Origin: Planifilum fimeticola
GTDB lineage: Bacteria; Bacillota; Bacilli; Thermoactinomycetales; DSM-44946
Length of the DNA: 64,000 bases
Assembly (NCBI RefSeq): GCF_003001905.1
Contig: NZ_PVNE01000003.1
Span: forward strand, 62,001-126,000
Direction of reading: 5' to 3'
A program made the position numbers and the translations under genes. Shown here piece by piece: positions 28,503 through 37,600 of the stretch (position 1 is its first letter; the number at the start of each line of letters is the position of its first letter). The notes beneath the pieces are model-generated. The model made no database searches. It was not told the origin of the DNA and was given only the letters and a program-made list of their open reading frames with translations.

Positions 28503-30659
28503 CTACTTGTCCGCGGGATTGATCGCCGATTTCAGGGCATCCTTTCCCGGGTTGTTGATCGGCCCGGGAGGAAGTCCCGGATACAAAGACGTGTAATAGC
28601 GTTTTATTCGCGAATAGGGCTGGGGTAAGGACCAGATTCCCAACTTTTGTCCCCGATTCAATCGATCATACATGAGGCGGGCCACATAGGGGCGGTTGGA
28701 CGGATGAGGTTCGATCTGTTCGATCAGGGAGGAGACGATCACCCATTGGTCGATGCTCAGGTTTCCCTTCTTCAATTTCCCGCGGGTCTCCTCGTCGAGC
28801 ATTTGGTCAAAGCGGTACAGCATGGTCTCGACGATTTCCTTCGCCGTCGCATCGACCCGGAATTCATACTTCCCCGGCTGCAGGTATCCCTCCAGGCGGT
28901 AGGGACGGTCATCCGGAATCTGTTGAACGAAGTCGAAGGGGTAATCCTTTCCGTTGGCAGCCCGCAAAAACTCCTCTCTCTGTACGCCGTAATAGGAGAG
29001 GATTGTCGCGATGTCGGAAACCGTTGCCCCCTCCGGAATCACGACCTGGTAGGTTCCCCTGGAGAGCGTGTACATGATCTCTTCCAGGCCCATCTCCCGC
29101 GGAATCTGGTACACGCCGGGCTGTATGTATACCTGCTTGAAAAGCGAATAACTGGTGGAATAGATCGGGAACAGGATGTAATTGTGAATCAGTTGTTTGC
29201 TCTCCAATTGTTTTCCGATCTCAAACAGGTTGGCTTCCGGAGTGATCTGGATTTGGACCGTTTGGGTTCGGGGAGGAGCCTCCAGCCGATCCTCAATGAG
29301 GCGATAGGAAAGGAGGACCGACAGGACGATCAGCGTCAACAGCGGGACGGATTTCGCCGCCGATTTGAGCAGCGAAACCATGCGAAGGTCAACAAGAACG
29401 CGCCGGATGACATCCACGAGGTTGTAACCCTTTTTTCGCGCATACTTTCGGTATCCCAGCGCGTAGAACCAGATGATGTACAGGGTGATCAGCACCATCA
29501 GCCACCACAGGTTTCGGCCGCCGACCACCTCCAGGAGCCACCCGCCGACCAGCGGCCCCAAAAACAGCCCCATCTGCGAAAACTGGTTGGCACCGTAATA
29601 GGTCCCGCGCAGCCGGTCATCCGCCAGGCGGTCGATAAACAGGCTGGATACGGGAAAAATCAGGATTTCCCCAAAGGTGATGAAAACGATCCCGGTGATG
29701 AAAGTCGAAGCTTCCTCTCCGGCCGCGAAGCTGAAAAACCCGAGGATCACAAAGCAGCTCCCGACCAACAGGCTCGTCAAAATGCTCTTTTTTTCGGTCC
29801 ACCGGGAAACGAAATACTGAAACAGCACCACGATCCCCGCATTGATGGCAAGCAGCGCGGGGTACAGCTGCCCCTTTTCCAATTGCGCGAGGAAAATCGG
29901 CAGGGAGGAGTCGATTTGGGCGTAGACGGTAAAAAACAGGATGCCGGCCAGCACGAAACATCCCAGGGCCTGATCCCGACGGATCACGCCCAGGCATTCG
30001 GAAAAACGGATGCGCTCTCCGCCGCCTTTGGTCGTATCCCGGCGATATCTGGACGAGATCCTGAAAAGAAAGAACAGGTAAATGGCGTACACCACTCCGG
30101 TATAAAGGAAAACCTGCGTGCTGACGAGATAGTACAGATAGGAGCCGATCACCGGACCGACCACCATCCCCACATTGATGGCGACGTAACGCAAATTGAA
30201 GATGCGGAGACGCTGTTCGGGCCGCGACACATCGGCCATCAAGGCTTGGGAGGTCGGTTCGAAAAACGCGCGACAGAGGCCGTTCAATCCGTTGAGGATC
30301 AAAAAGTGAAACGGTTTATCCGCAAACCAGAAACCGAAAAAAACCCCGGTCCAGGCCGCAAAGGCGATCAGCATGATCGGCCTGCGCCCCCACCGGTCCG
30401 ATAGGTATCCCCCGATGAATCCGCCGATGGCACCCGTCAAACCGCTCATGCCGAGGATGATGCCGATCGTGAAGGAGTTGAGCCGGAGATCATCGGAAAG
30501 ATGGATGGCCAGAAACGGCAGGCTCATGAACGAGGCGACACGGGTTACGGCGGTCCCGACGATCAAAAACCAGACGATCGGATGGTAGGTCCCGTTGGTT
30601 TTTCTTCGATATTTCTCCTTGCGGGAAAGCCGGACAGGTGTGTTGAGTGTCTGCTCCAT
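28503..30659 (-). CDS. MFS transporter fused to an MltG (YceG)-like domain
   Basis: A single 718-residue reading frame joining two families. Residues 1 to about 415 form a twelve-helix MFS transporter (loop motif GGYLSDRWGRRPIM). A further membrane span (SVPLLTLIVLSVLLSY) then leads to an outside C-terminal region of about 260 residues resembling the endolytic murein transglycosylase MltG: PEGATVSDIATIL, LEGYLQPGKYEF, SSLIEQIE (catalytic glutamate about E647) and GLPPGPINNPGKDALKSAIN. The protein stops just after the last motif, lacking the usual DYLYFV end, and the LQTDPT segment is altered, so transglycosylase activity is doubtful. ATG 30659 is the likely start. No stop or frameshift separates the halves, so this is a true fusion in this sequence. 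Confidence 0.85.
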   Translation of the reverse strand: MEQTLNTPVRLSRKEKYRRKTNGTYHPIVWFLIVGTAVTRVASFMSLPFLAIHLSDDLRLNSFTIGIILGMSGLTGAIGGFIGGYLSDRWGRRPIMLIAFAAWTGVFFGFWFADKPFHFLILNGLNGLCRAFFEPTSQALMADVSRPEQRLRIFNLRYVAINVGMVVGPVIGSYLYYLVSTQVFLYTGVVYAIYLFFLFRISSRYRRDTTKGGGERIRFSECLGVIRRDQALGCFVLAGILFFTVYAQIDSSLPIFLAQLEKGQLYPALLAINAGIVVLFQYFVSRWTEKKSILTSLLVGSCFVILGFFSFAAGEEASTFITGIVFITFGEILIFPVSSLFIDRLADDRLRGTYYGANQFSQMGLFLGPLVGGWLLEVVGGRNLWWLMVLITLYIIWFYALGYRKYARKKGYNLVDVIRRVLVDLRMVSLLKSAAKSVPLLTLIVLSVLLSYRLIEDRLEAPPRTQTVQIQITPEANLFEIGKQLESKQLIHNYILFPIYSTSYSLFKQVYIQPGVYQIPREMGLEEIMYTLSRGTYQVVIPEGATVSDIATILSYYGVQREEFLRAANGKDYPFDFVQQIPDDRPYRLEGYLQPGKYEFRVDATAKEIVETMLYRFDQMLDEETRGKLKKGNLSIDQWVIVSSLIEQIEPHPSNRPYVARLMYDRLNRGQKLGIWSLPQPYSRIKRYYTSLYPGLPPGPINNPGKDALKSAINPADK

Positions 30660-30684
30660 GAATGCTGCCCCAGCTCCTAAATTT

Positions 30685-30713
30685 TTTGTATGATGTCTGA
30701 ACAAACGGTCCAA
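30685..30713 (-). promoter_or_regulatory. Promoter of the MFS-MltG fusion gene
   Basis: Minus strand TTGGAC (30713-30708), 17 bp, TACAAA (30690-30685), 25 bp before the start codon; the leader is therefore very short. Confidence 0.5.
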
Positions 30714-30747
30714 TTTCTAAGAGATTCGAAGTCTGCAAATTTATGGA

Positions 30748-30762
30748 TGATATTGAATATCA
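30748..30762. promoter_or_regulatory. Fur-family box upstream of the MFS-MltG gene
   Basis: TGATATTGAATATCA is a perfect 7-1-7 palindrome. It differs from the B. subtilis Fur box TGATAATNATTATCA at only one position per arm, and lies about 35 bp upstream of the predicted -35 element. Zur and PerR boxes share the layout but match less well. Confidence 0.5.
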
Positions 30763-30940
30763 AAGGATTCTCCTTGTAGATTTAACATGAACCCGTTCGA
30801 TTGTAATGTAATACAAAGGCCGCGAGGATTCAACATTCGATGTCCTTCGCCGGAATTTGGACACTAGACAGACAAGGCTCCCAATCCTTTTCCCGAGGAA
30901 TCGCAGGGGGGTTGATATTTCGAATTCCTTCAAAAGTATT

Positions 30941-30978
30941 AAAAACAACAGCCGAAGCGGAAACCCGCTCCGGCTGTT
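30941..30978 (-). terminator. Terminator of the kam operon
   Basis: Long stem AACAGCCG..AGCGG paired with CCGCT..CGGCTGTT (30947-30978), followed on the minus strand by GTTTTTAA. It lies about 100 bp beyond kamE. Confidence 0.85.
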
Positions 30979-31080
30979 CTTTGATCGCCCGCGCACGCCT
31001 TTCTGCCCCGAAAAAGGGCGGAATAAGGAATTGGTCGGACGAGGGCCGCATCGCCTTATAAAAGAAGAGGCGGGGAGCCT

Positions 31081-31842
31081 TCAGGCCCCGATCCGCCCCT
31101 GCTGGAGCCGCCGAGCCAGCTCCTGAACGATGAAGGAAGCCACCTCCGGCGGAAGGGTGCCGGGTCCGAAACCGGCGTCGTATCCCAGCTCCAGGGCCAG
31201 TTCGTGATGGATCCGGGGGCCGCCGCATACAAGGATCAGCCGATCGCGCAGCCCTTCGGCCTCCACCAGTTCCACCAGTTCCGTCAGGTTGGTGATGTGG
31301 ACCCCCTTCTGGGTCACCACCTGGGAGACGAGAAGCGCATCGGCGTTCAGTTCCAGGGCCTTGGCCACCAGCTCCTCGTTGGGCACCTGGCTCCCCAGAT
31401 TGACGGCTTCGATCTCCGGATACCGCTCCAGCCCGTACTCCCCTTTGTACCCCTTCATGTTCATGATGGCATCGATGCCCACCGTGTGGGCGTCGGTCCC
31501 CGTACAGGCGCCGAGGACCACCACCTTGCGGCCGATCCGTTCCCGAATGAACCGGTTGATCTCGTAAAAATCCATCGTCGGCGCGTCCACCTTGGGCACG
31601 CGGATGGCGGAAAAATCCACGGTATGAATGCATCGGCCGTATACGATGAAGAAGGTGAAGCCCTCTCCCAGATCGGTCATGTGATACACCTGAGGCTCCT
31701 CCAAGCCCATCTTGGCGGCCAGCCGTCGGGCGGCCTCCCGGGCTTCCTCTCCGCAGGGAACCGGGAGAGAGAAACTGAGCTGAACCACTCCGTCATCCAT
31801 CGTATCCCCGTAGGGTTTCACGCGGGTGAGATCCACGTCCAT
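31081..31842 (-). CDS. kamE: Lysine 5,6-aminomutase beta subunit
   Basis: B12-binding subunit of the adenosylcobalamin/PLP aminomutase that moves the terminal amino group of L-beta-lysine to C5, giving 3,5-diaminohexanoate. The 253-residue protein carries the base-off B12 motif GTDAHTVG (Asp117, His119, Gly122) followed by the Rossmann-type domain ending GGPRIHHELALELGYDAGFG. ATG 31842 has GGGGGG nine bases upstream; ATG 31851 overlaps that site. It overlaps kamD by 50 bp. As in the operons of Clostridium and Fusobacterium, kamE follows kamD and is the last gene. Confidence 0.93.
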   Translation of the reverse strand: MDVDLTRVKPYGDTMDDGVVQLSFSLPVPCGEEAREAARRLAAKMGLEEPQVYHMTDLGEGFTFFIVYGRCIHTVDFSAIRVPKVDAPTMDFYEINRFIRERIGRKVVVLGACTGTDAHTVGIDAIMNMKGYKGEYGLERYPEIEAVNLGSQVPNEELVAKALELNADALLVSQVVTQKGVHITNLTELVELVEAEGLRDRLILVCGGPRIHHELALELGYDAGFGPGTLPPEVASFIVQELARRLQQGRIGA

Positions 31843-33421
31843 CCCGTTCATCCCCCCTTCCGGGAAGTCCGAGCCGCTCCCTGAGCGCCTCCTCAAAGGG
31901 GTTGTAATATTCGTCTTCCTTTTCCACAACCCCCTCCAGCCCCCGCCCGCCGTCGAAGGCCCGCTTCACGTCGGCGAAGAGGCCCCGCTCGATGGCCCGA
32001 AACAGGCCGATCCCCCGAACTTCCTCCAGCATGGCGACGGCTTTGTCCAGCACCTCCCGGGCGCGGTTTTCGATCCGCCCCCCGGGCCGGAACCACACTT
32101 CCTCCCCCAGATGGCGGGCATTGTTGAAAATATATTGGGCCGACTCGATGGCCAGTTTCCGGTCGTGAATATGGGGGGTGTGCATCGCCTCGGTCATCAT
32201 CCCCAGCAGTTGAATCCCCTGACCCGTCAAGATGCTGACCAGGTTGAACATCGCATCCTGGACATGCCCCTTGAAGATGTTTCCGGTCATGTGTTTGGTG
32301 GGGGGCATGTATTTGAGGGGGGCGTCGGGGAAAATCTGCCGCGCCATCTGGGCCTGGGCGATTTCCATCAGCAGCCCGTCCTCCAGGTCCGGGTTCATTT
32401 CAAAGGCGTGACCCAGCCCCATCTGTTCCGGCGGCAGGCCGGACAGGAGGGCCAGCTGCTCGTTGATGAACTGGGAGGCCAGCACCGTGTGGGCCGCTTC
32501 GACGGCGTCGGCGGTGGTCAGGTAGTTGTCCTCCCCGGTGTTGATGATGATGCCGGCATAGGCGTTGATCATTCGGGAAAAGGCCTGGTCGATCAGGGTC
32601 CGCTGCATGTTGATGTCCCGGAACAATATGCCGTAAAGGGCGTCGTTCAGCATCACGTCCAACCGCTCCAGGGCTCCCATGGCGGCGATCTCCGGCATGC
32701 AGAGGCCGGAGCAGTAATTGCAGAGGCGGATATACCTTCCCGTCTCTTCGCCGGCTTCATCCAGGGCTCGGCGCATGATCCGGAAGTTCTCCTGGGTGGC
32801 GAAGGTTCCGCCGTATCCCTCCCGGGTCGCCCCGTAGGGGACGTAGTCGAGCAGACTCTGCCCCGTGCTGCGGATCACGGCGATGATATCCGCCCCCTGC
32901 CGCGCCGCCGCCTTCCCCTGGACGGCGTCCTCGTAGATGTCACCGGTCGCCACGATCACGTAAAGGTAGGGCTGTTTCCCCTCGCCCAGCCGGCGAATCC
33001 TCTCCTCCCGCTCCCGGCGGTTCCGTTCGATGATGCCCAGCCCGGCCTCGGCCAATTCCTTCCCCTTCCGGCGGATCGCGTCAAGCCCGGCCCAGGGGAC
33101 GCGGGCCAGGTCGAGGGAGCCGGTCGCCACCCCTTCCGCCACTTCCCGGGGACCCGCCCCGGTGTGAAGCATGGCGTTGATCACCCAGGGTGCCGCTCCG
33201 ATCCCGATTCCCCCCGAATCCCGGATGTGGTCCACCAGGACATTGGGCAGGGGAACCCCTTCGGCATCCACCCCGTCAATCCCCATCAGGCGCAGGACGG
33301 TCCGCTCCACGGCGACCGTCGTGCGATCGGCGATAAACCGGTCCACATCGGCGGCGATATCCGCCGCCGCCTTCCGCGCCCGGGCAATCTTTTGGGAATC
33401 GAGGCGCAATTTCTCTTCCAC
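31793..33421 (-). CDS. kamD: Lysine 5,6-aminomutase alpha subunit
   Basis: TIM-barrel catalytic subunit of lysine 5,6-aminomutase, using PLP and adenosylcobalamin with KamE. 542 residues, slightly longer than the roughly 515-residue clostridial proteins because of a C-terminal tail. Recognisable blocks include LPNVLVDHIRDSGGIGIGAA, YVPYGATREGYGGTFATQE and MPPTKHMTGNIFKGH. The start is GTG 33421 with GGGAGG nine bases upstream; the longer reading frame to 33529 has no ribosome site. It lies between the reactivase genes and kamE, so enzyme and repair factor are made from one message. Confidence 0.93.
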   Translation of the reverse strand: MEEKLRLDSQKIARARKAAADIAADVDRFIADRTTVAVERTVLRLMGIDGVDAEGVPLPNVLVDHIRDSGGIGIGAAPWVINAMLHTGAGPREVAEGVATGSLDLARVPWAGLDAIRRKGKELAEAGLGIIERNRREREERIRRLGEGKQPYLYVIVATGDIYEDAVQGKAAARQGADIIAVIRSTGQSLLDYVPYGATREGYGGTFATQENFRIMRRALDEAGEETGRYIRLCNYCSGLCMPEIAAMGALERLDVMLNDALYGILFRDINMQRTLIDQAFSRMINAYAGIIINTGEDNYLTTADAVEAAHTVLASQFINEQLALLSGLPPEQMGLGHAFEMNPDLEDGLLMEIAQAQMARQIFPDAPLKYMPPTKHMTGNIFKGHVQDAMFNLVSILTGQGIQLLGMMTEAMHTPHIHDRKLAIESAQYIFNNARHLGEEVWFRPGGRIENRAREVLDKAVAMLEEVRGIGLFRAIERGLFADVKRAFDGGRGLEGVVEKEDEYYNPFEEALRERLGLPGRGDERDGRGSHPRETLRGYDG

Positions 33422-33491
33422 GCATTCCCACCTCCCGCGATGTCGTCCTTCCTCATCACATCGGCGGCGAAAAAAACCCGAAACTTCCCTT

Positions 33492-35183
33492 TCAGCCGCG
33501 CGGCCCACTCCTCCAGGGAAGCACGCCACCCCTTTTCCGGCATTTCCCGGTTTCCCGCCCGCCCCCGGCGAGCCGTTCCGCCGCAGCGCTCCCGGGGGCC
33601 CCCGCGATCCATCGCCGGGCTTCCTCCACGATCCCCCGGGGCATTCCCATCGCCTCGGCGATCAAAAGCGCCTGGTGCGGAACCCCTTCCCCCTCGGCCA
33701 GGGGGATCAGGCGAAAGTCCATCCGGGATGCCCAGTCATCCCTTCCCCGGTCCCTCTCTGCATCCCTCAAACCGGCCGTCCGATACCTGCGGATCCCCGC
33801 CACTTCCAACACTTCGGCATAATGGGTGACGTGGACCGCCCAATGGTCCGATTGGGCGAGATGGGCGGTCACCGCCGCCGACAGGGCCGCCCCCTCCACC
33901 GGGTTGGTTCCGCGGCCGATCTCGTCGATCAGGAGAAGCCCCCCTTTTTTCCCGAACCATTCCGCCACCCGCTTCACCTCCGCCCCGAAGGTGCTGAGCC
34001 CGGCCCTTGCGTCCTGGCCGTCCCCCATCACCCCGGAGACAAAGGAAACCAGAGGCAATTCGCAGCGGGCGGCGGGGACGAAAAACCCGTGCTGCGCCAA
34101 GGCGACGATCAGCCCCAGGGTCCGGAGGACCATCGTTTTTCCTCCCATGTTGGGACCGATGATCACCGTCACCCCTTTGTCCACCCGGATATCCACCGGC
34201 GTGAAGCGGCTCCCTTCCTCCCGTAGCCGTTCGGCCACCGCCGGATGCACTCCTCCGGCGACGCGGATCGGGCCGGCGGACAACCGGGGACGGCATCCCT
34301 GCCATTTCCGGGCCGCCTCCATCCGGCTCCACTGCAGATCGAACCGGGCCACCGCCTCCGCAGCCCTTTCCAAGGCGGGCACATGAGGGGCGAAATCCGC
34401 CGCCAACGCCTCCAGAACCTCCCTTTCCACCGCTTCGAGGCGGGCTTCCAGTTCCGACCGCTCCTCCATCCGTCCTTCCCCTTCCGGGGACAGCACCGGG
34501 GCGAAGACGCGGTCGAAGGCACTCTCCCGCACCAAACGGAGGCGACGGTCCTCCGCCATCCGGCGGGAGACATCGGACCGGCGGTCCACCACCCATTCCC
34601 CCCACCGGTTGGGACGGACCCCGTATTCCTCCGCGATTCTCCGGGTCAGCGCCTCCCGCTCCTCCCGGATCCTGCGATCCAACCGCTCCAGCCTCCCCCG
34701 GAGGATTCCGAGCCGTTCATCGAAGGCGGAAACGAGGGAGAAGGCGGGGGTGAGGGGAGAATCGGGATTGAGGCGGCGAAGGAGGGTCGGGCAAAGGTCC
34801 GGTTCCACCTCCGACAACAGGGTTTGGAGGCCCTTTTCCCGCAGCCGCTCCCCCAGGTTCTTCACCTGCCACAAAAATCCCTTCAGCTGAAACCAGCCGG
34901 ACACGCCCGGGGATTGCTTCCCGCGCAGGAGGGGAAAAAGGGGAAGCACATCGGGAACCCGGGACAGACAGGCATCGATCCGGTGCCCCCAGTCGGGATC
35001 GCCTTCCGCCGCCTTCCGGAGCCGCTCCTGTTCCGCCAAAACCTCCTCCCATTCCCGCTCCTGTCCGGGGAGAAAGGGGGAGAACCGCTCCCAGGCCTTC
35101 CGTCCCATCGGCGTCCGCGGGCGAAATCCCCTGAGGACATCCGCCCACAGCAGGTGCTGTTTGGTCTGCTCGTCAATGAACAC
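33492..35183 (-). CDS. kamC: Lysine 5,6-aminomutase reactivase, MutS-like ATPase KamC
   Basis: A MutS/Smr-superfamily ABC-type ATPase that, with KamB, is assigned to exchanging damaged cobalamin in lysine 5,6-aminomutase. The 563-residue protein has a helical lever region (about 1-290, with charged coiled-coil stretches) and a C-terminal ATPase: Walker A GPNMGGKTM (343-351), Walker B LLLIDEIGRGT (Asp420, Glu421), and the MutS signature STFGAEVKR. It lacks mismatch-binding and clamp domains, so it is not a repair MutS. GTG 35183 overlaps the end of kamB by 11 bp, with GGAGGTGGGACG upstream. Function is by family and context. Confidence 0.87.
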   Translation of the reverse strand: MFIDEQTKQHLLWADVLRGFRPRTPMGRKAWERFSPFLPGQEREWEEVLAEQERLRKAAEGDPDWGHRIDACLSRVPDVLPLFPLLRGKQSPGVSGWFQLKGFLWQVKNLGERLREKGLQTLLSEVEPDLCPTLLRRLNPDSPLTPAFSLVSAFDERLGILRGRLERLDRRIREEREALTRRIAEEYGVRPNRWGEWVVDRRSDVSRRMAEDRRLRLVRESAFDRVFAPVLSPEGEGRMEERSELEARLEAVEREVLEALAADFAPHVPALERAAEAVARFDLQWSRMEAARKWQGCRPRLSAGPIRVAGGVHPAVAERLREEGSRFTPVDIRVDKGVTVIIGPNMGGKTMVLRTLGLIVALAQHGFFVPAARCELPLVSFVSGVMGDGQDARAGLSTFGAEVKRVAEWFGKKGGLLLIDEIGRGTNPVEGAALSAAVTAHLAQSDHWAVHVTHYAEVLEVAGIRRYRTAGLRDAERDRGRDDWASRMDFRLIPLAEGEGVPHQALLIAEAMGMPRGIVEEARRWIAGAPGSAAAERLAGGGRETGKCRKRGGVLPWRSGPRG

Positions 35184-36210
35184 CGTCCCACCTCCACGGC
35201 ATCAGGTGCAACCCATCAAACCCGTCCCGGATCACATCCGTCACCGGAACGGGACGGCACACGCGGGCCATCCGCCGCTTCATCTCCCGGGGATCGAAGG
35301 CACCGCCCTCCGGGGAGACGGGATTTATGGCGACGCCGACCAGAGGGGGGCGTTCAAGGTAGCGGATCTCTCCCCCGCTACGCAGAAAGGTACGCAGCGT
35401 CCGCAGGGAGAAAAAGGCGTGGGTGGGGGAGGAGAGGACCAGGGGAAAGGAACATCCGCACTGGGCGAGCAGCATCAAAGTCCGGTCGGTCAAGGCGCCG
35501 GGGACGGCCAGTGCGGTCCACGGCCGGCTCCCCATCGCCTCCGACAGCTTCCCCCGGTCGACCAGGAGGGAGGAGAGGGGAAAGGGTTCGATTCCTTCCC
35601 CCGCAATTCCCATCGTCCACCCCTCGAGCACGGCCCGCTTCCCCGCCTTTTCCAGCAGCGGATCCCCGCAGGGCGGGAGGCTGAATATCCGCACCCATTC
35701 CTCGGTCCGTCGCACCACCTCTTCCAGCGTTTTGCCCGCACTGGCGCCAACCACCAGGATCACCCCGTCGGAGCGGATCGGGTGGGCCGCCGCCTTCCGG
35801 TCATAGGCCCCGTCCACCAGAGCCAGGCGGACGCCGTGCCGACCGAACCCCTCCAATACCCGATCGACCTCCTCCGCGGAGCAGATCCCCGCCAGCTTCA
35901 CCGTCCCCGGGCGCACCGCCCGCGCCAAAAAGACTTGTCCCAGGAGGGAGCGGACCGGCAACTCCTCCAACACTTCCCAGTTGCCGGCGCGCACATCCAG
36001 GCAGGGACCCGCCGTCGCCACCACCGCTCCCTCGGGAACCAGCACCTGCGGTTTGGGCCGGCCGCTCCAGGCGTCCCGCTCCTCACCGTCCACCCCGATG
36101 CTGACCAGCCCCGCGGGAAGGGAGCGGGAGACGGCCGCCCCCGACAAGTGATTCAACACCGTCGTCTTGCCCGCGTTTTTGGACAGCCCGACGATCGCGA
36201 GGCGTTTCAT
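35173..36210 (-). CDS. kamB: Lysine 5,6-aminomutase reactivase subunit KamB
   Basis: 345-residue P-loop protein paired with KamC in lysine-fermentation operons. It begins MKRLAIVGLSKNAGKTTVLN, giving a clear Walker A (residues 8-16) like those of CobW/MobB-type GTP- or ATPases, then ALVDGAYDRKAAA. The rest is poorly conserved. ATG 36210 follows GGGAAGGGAG. Located 35 bp after kamA and overlapping kamC, so part of one operon. The reactivase role is known for the family; I infer that it applies here. Confidence 0.85.
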   Translation of the reverse strand: MKRLAIVGLSKNAGKTTVLNHLSGAAVSRSLPAGLVSIGVDGEERDAWSGRPKPQVLVPEGAVVATAGPCLDVRAGNWEVLEELPVRSLLGQVFLARAVRPGTVKLAGICSAEEVDRVLEGFGRHGVRLALVDGAYDRKAAAHPIRSDGVILVVGASAGKTLEEVVRRTEEWVRIFSLPPCGDPLLEKAGKRAVLEGWTMGIAGEGIEPFPLSSLLVDRGKLSEAMGSRPWTALAVPGALTDRTLMLLAQCGCSFPLVLSSPTHAFFSLRTLRTFLRSGGEIRYLERPPLVGVAINPVSPEGGAFDPREMKRRMARVCRPVPVTDVIRDGFDGLHLMPWRWDGVH

Positions 36211-36245
36211 CTCCCTTCCCGTCCAGTCCTTCGGCAACACGGCCC

Positions 36246-37523
36246 TTACGCCTGGGTCGGTTCGGGGGAGCGGGATCCGCGCCGACTCTCCCGGAGCAGG
36301 TGCTTCGGCTCCAGGTTGAGGCGTTCATCGCTCATCAGCGCCGCAACGCCCTCCTGCTTCCCTTTGGCCGCCCGGCAATACTCGCAGGATTCCGGATCAT
36401 GGGGACGATAATTGGACGGTTCTGGATAAGAGGTGATCACCCCTTCGAAGTTTCGCAACACCGTTTTGGTGGGGCTTTGGGACAGGATGTAGTTGGGCGC
36501 AAGCGGAATTTTGCCGCCGCCTCCCGGAGCGTCCACCACGAAGGTGGGCACCGCGTAGCCCGAGGTGTGCCCCCGCAGGTATTCGATGATTTCCAGCCCC
36601 TTGGAGATCGGAGCGCGGAAATGGCCGATGCCCTCGGACAGATCGCACTGGTAGATGTAGTACGGACGGACGCGGATCTTCACCAGTTCGTGCACCAGCT
36701 TCTTCATCACATGGGGGCAGTCGTTGATGCCGGCCAGGATGACCGACTGGTTCCCCAGGGGAACGCCGGCGTCGGCCAGCATTTCACAGGCCCGTTTCGC
36801 TTCGGGGGTGATTTCCTTCGGATGGTTGAAATGGGTGTTCAGCCAGACCGGATGATACTTTTTCAGGATGTTGCAAAGGTTCTCCGTGATCCTCTGGGGG
36901 AAGACCACCGGAGCCCGGGTTCCGATCCGGATGATCTCCACGTGGGGAATCTCCCGGAGGTTTTTCAGCAGGTATTCCAGGATCCGGTCGTTGACCAACA
37001 GCCCGTCTCCGCCGGAGAGAAGCACGTCGCGCACCGTCGGCGTGTTGCGGATGTACTCGATGCAGGCGTCCATCTGCTTCTTCGGGACGCCCATCCCGAT
37101 CTGGCCGGAGAAGCGGCGCCGGGTGCAGTATCGGCAATACATGGAACACTGATTGGTGATCAGAAACAGCACCCGGTCCGGATAACGGTGGGTGAGTCCC
37201 GGAACCGGCGAATCGGTGTCTTCCAGGAGGGGGTCCTCCATGTCGTAGGGCGTCCGGATGATCTCCGACGAAACGGGCACCGCCTGCATGCGGATGGGAT
37301 CCTTCGGATCATCGGGATCCATCAGCAGGGCGTAGTAGGGGGTGATGTTGAGGGGGATCGTCTCCTTGGAAATCCCCACGCCCTCCTCCTCTTCCGGCGT
37401 CAGGTTGATCACCTTCTTCAAGTCGTCCAGTTTGCGGATGGTGTGGGTCAACTGCCACAGCCAGTCATTCCACTGCTCCTCGGTGACATCCTTCCACAGT
37501 TCGATCTCTCGCCAATCGCGCAT
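36246..37523 (-). CDS. kamA: L-lysine 2,3-aminomutase
   Basis: Radical SAM/PLP enzyme turning L-lysine into L-beta-lysine, the first step of the pathway. The 425-residue protein has the cluster motif CSMYCRYC (Cys126, Cys130, Cys133), the SAM-binding GGD (171-173) and the PLP lysine Lys338 in DAPGGGGKIP, matching Lys337 of the clostridial enzyme. The C-terminal CEYCRAAKGK is the zinc-site region. ATG 37523 is preceded by AAAGGAGCC. Second gene of the operon after kdd. Every catalytic residue expected is present. Confidence 0.96.
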   Translation of the reverse strand: MRDWREIELWKDVTEEQWNDWLWQLTHTIRKLDDLKKVINLTPEEEEGVGISKETIPLNITPYYALLMDPDDPKDPIRMQAVPVSSEIIRTPYDMEDPLLEDTDSPVPGLTHRYPDRVLFLITNQCSMYCRYCTRRRFSGQIGMGVPKKQMDACIEYIRNTPTVRDVLLSGGDGLLVNDRILEYLLKNLREIPHVEIIRIGTRAPVVFPQRITENLCNILKKYHPVWLNTHFNHPKEITPEAKRACEMLADAGVPLGNQSVILAGINDCPHVMKKLVHELVKIRVRPYYIYQCDLSEGIGHFRAPISKGLEIIEYLRGHTSGYAVPTFVVDAPGGGGKIPLAPNYILSQSPTKTVLRNFEGVITSYPEPSNYRPHDPESCEYCRAAKGKQEGVAALMSDERLNLEPKHLLRESRRGSRSPEPTQA

Positions 37524-37600
37524 GGCATGCGGCTCCTTTCCTTTTAAGATCGGTTTGCAGCCACGGCGGCCCAAGGCCGCCATCCTCCCCGCTGCGGGAA

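Larger units (their letters stand above)
30660..31080. other. Intergenic region upstream of the MFS-MltG gene
   Basis: A 421-bp gap. It holds the promoter and Fur-like box of the fusion gene and the terminator of kamE. An AT-rich block at about 30720-30800 stands out from the GC-rich surroundings. No gene is seen. Confidence 0.6.

Noticed and set aside
33492-35183. Annotation as DNA mismatch repair MutS or MutS2
   Set aside because: No mismatch-recognition, connector or Smr domain, and the gene is embedded in the kam operon; KamC fits better.
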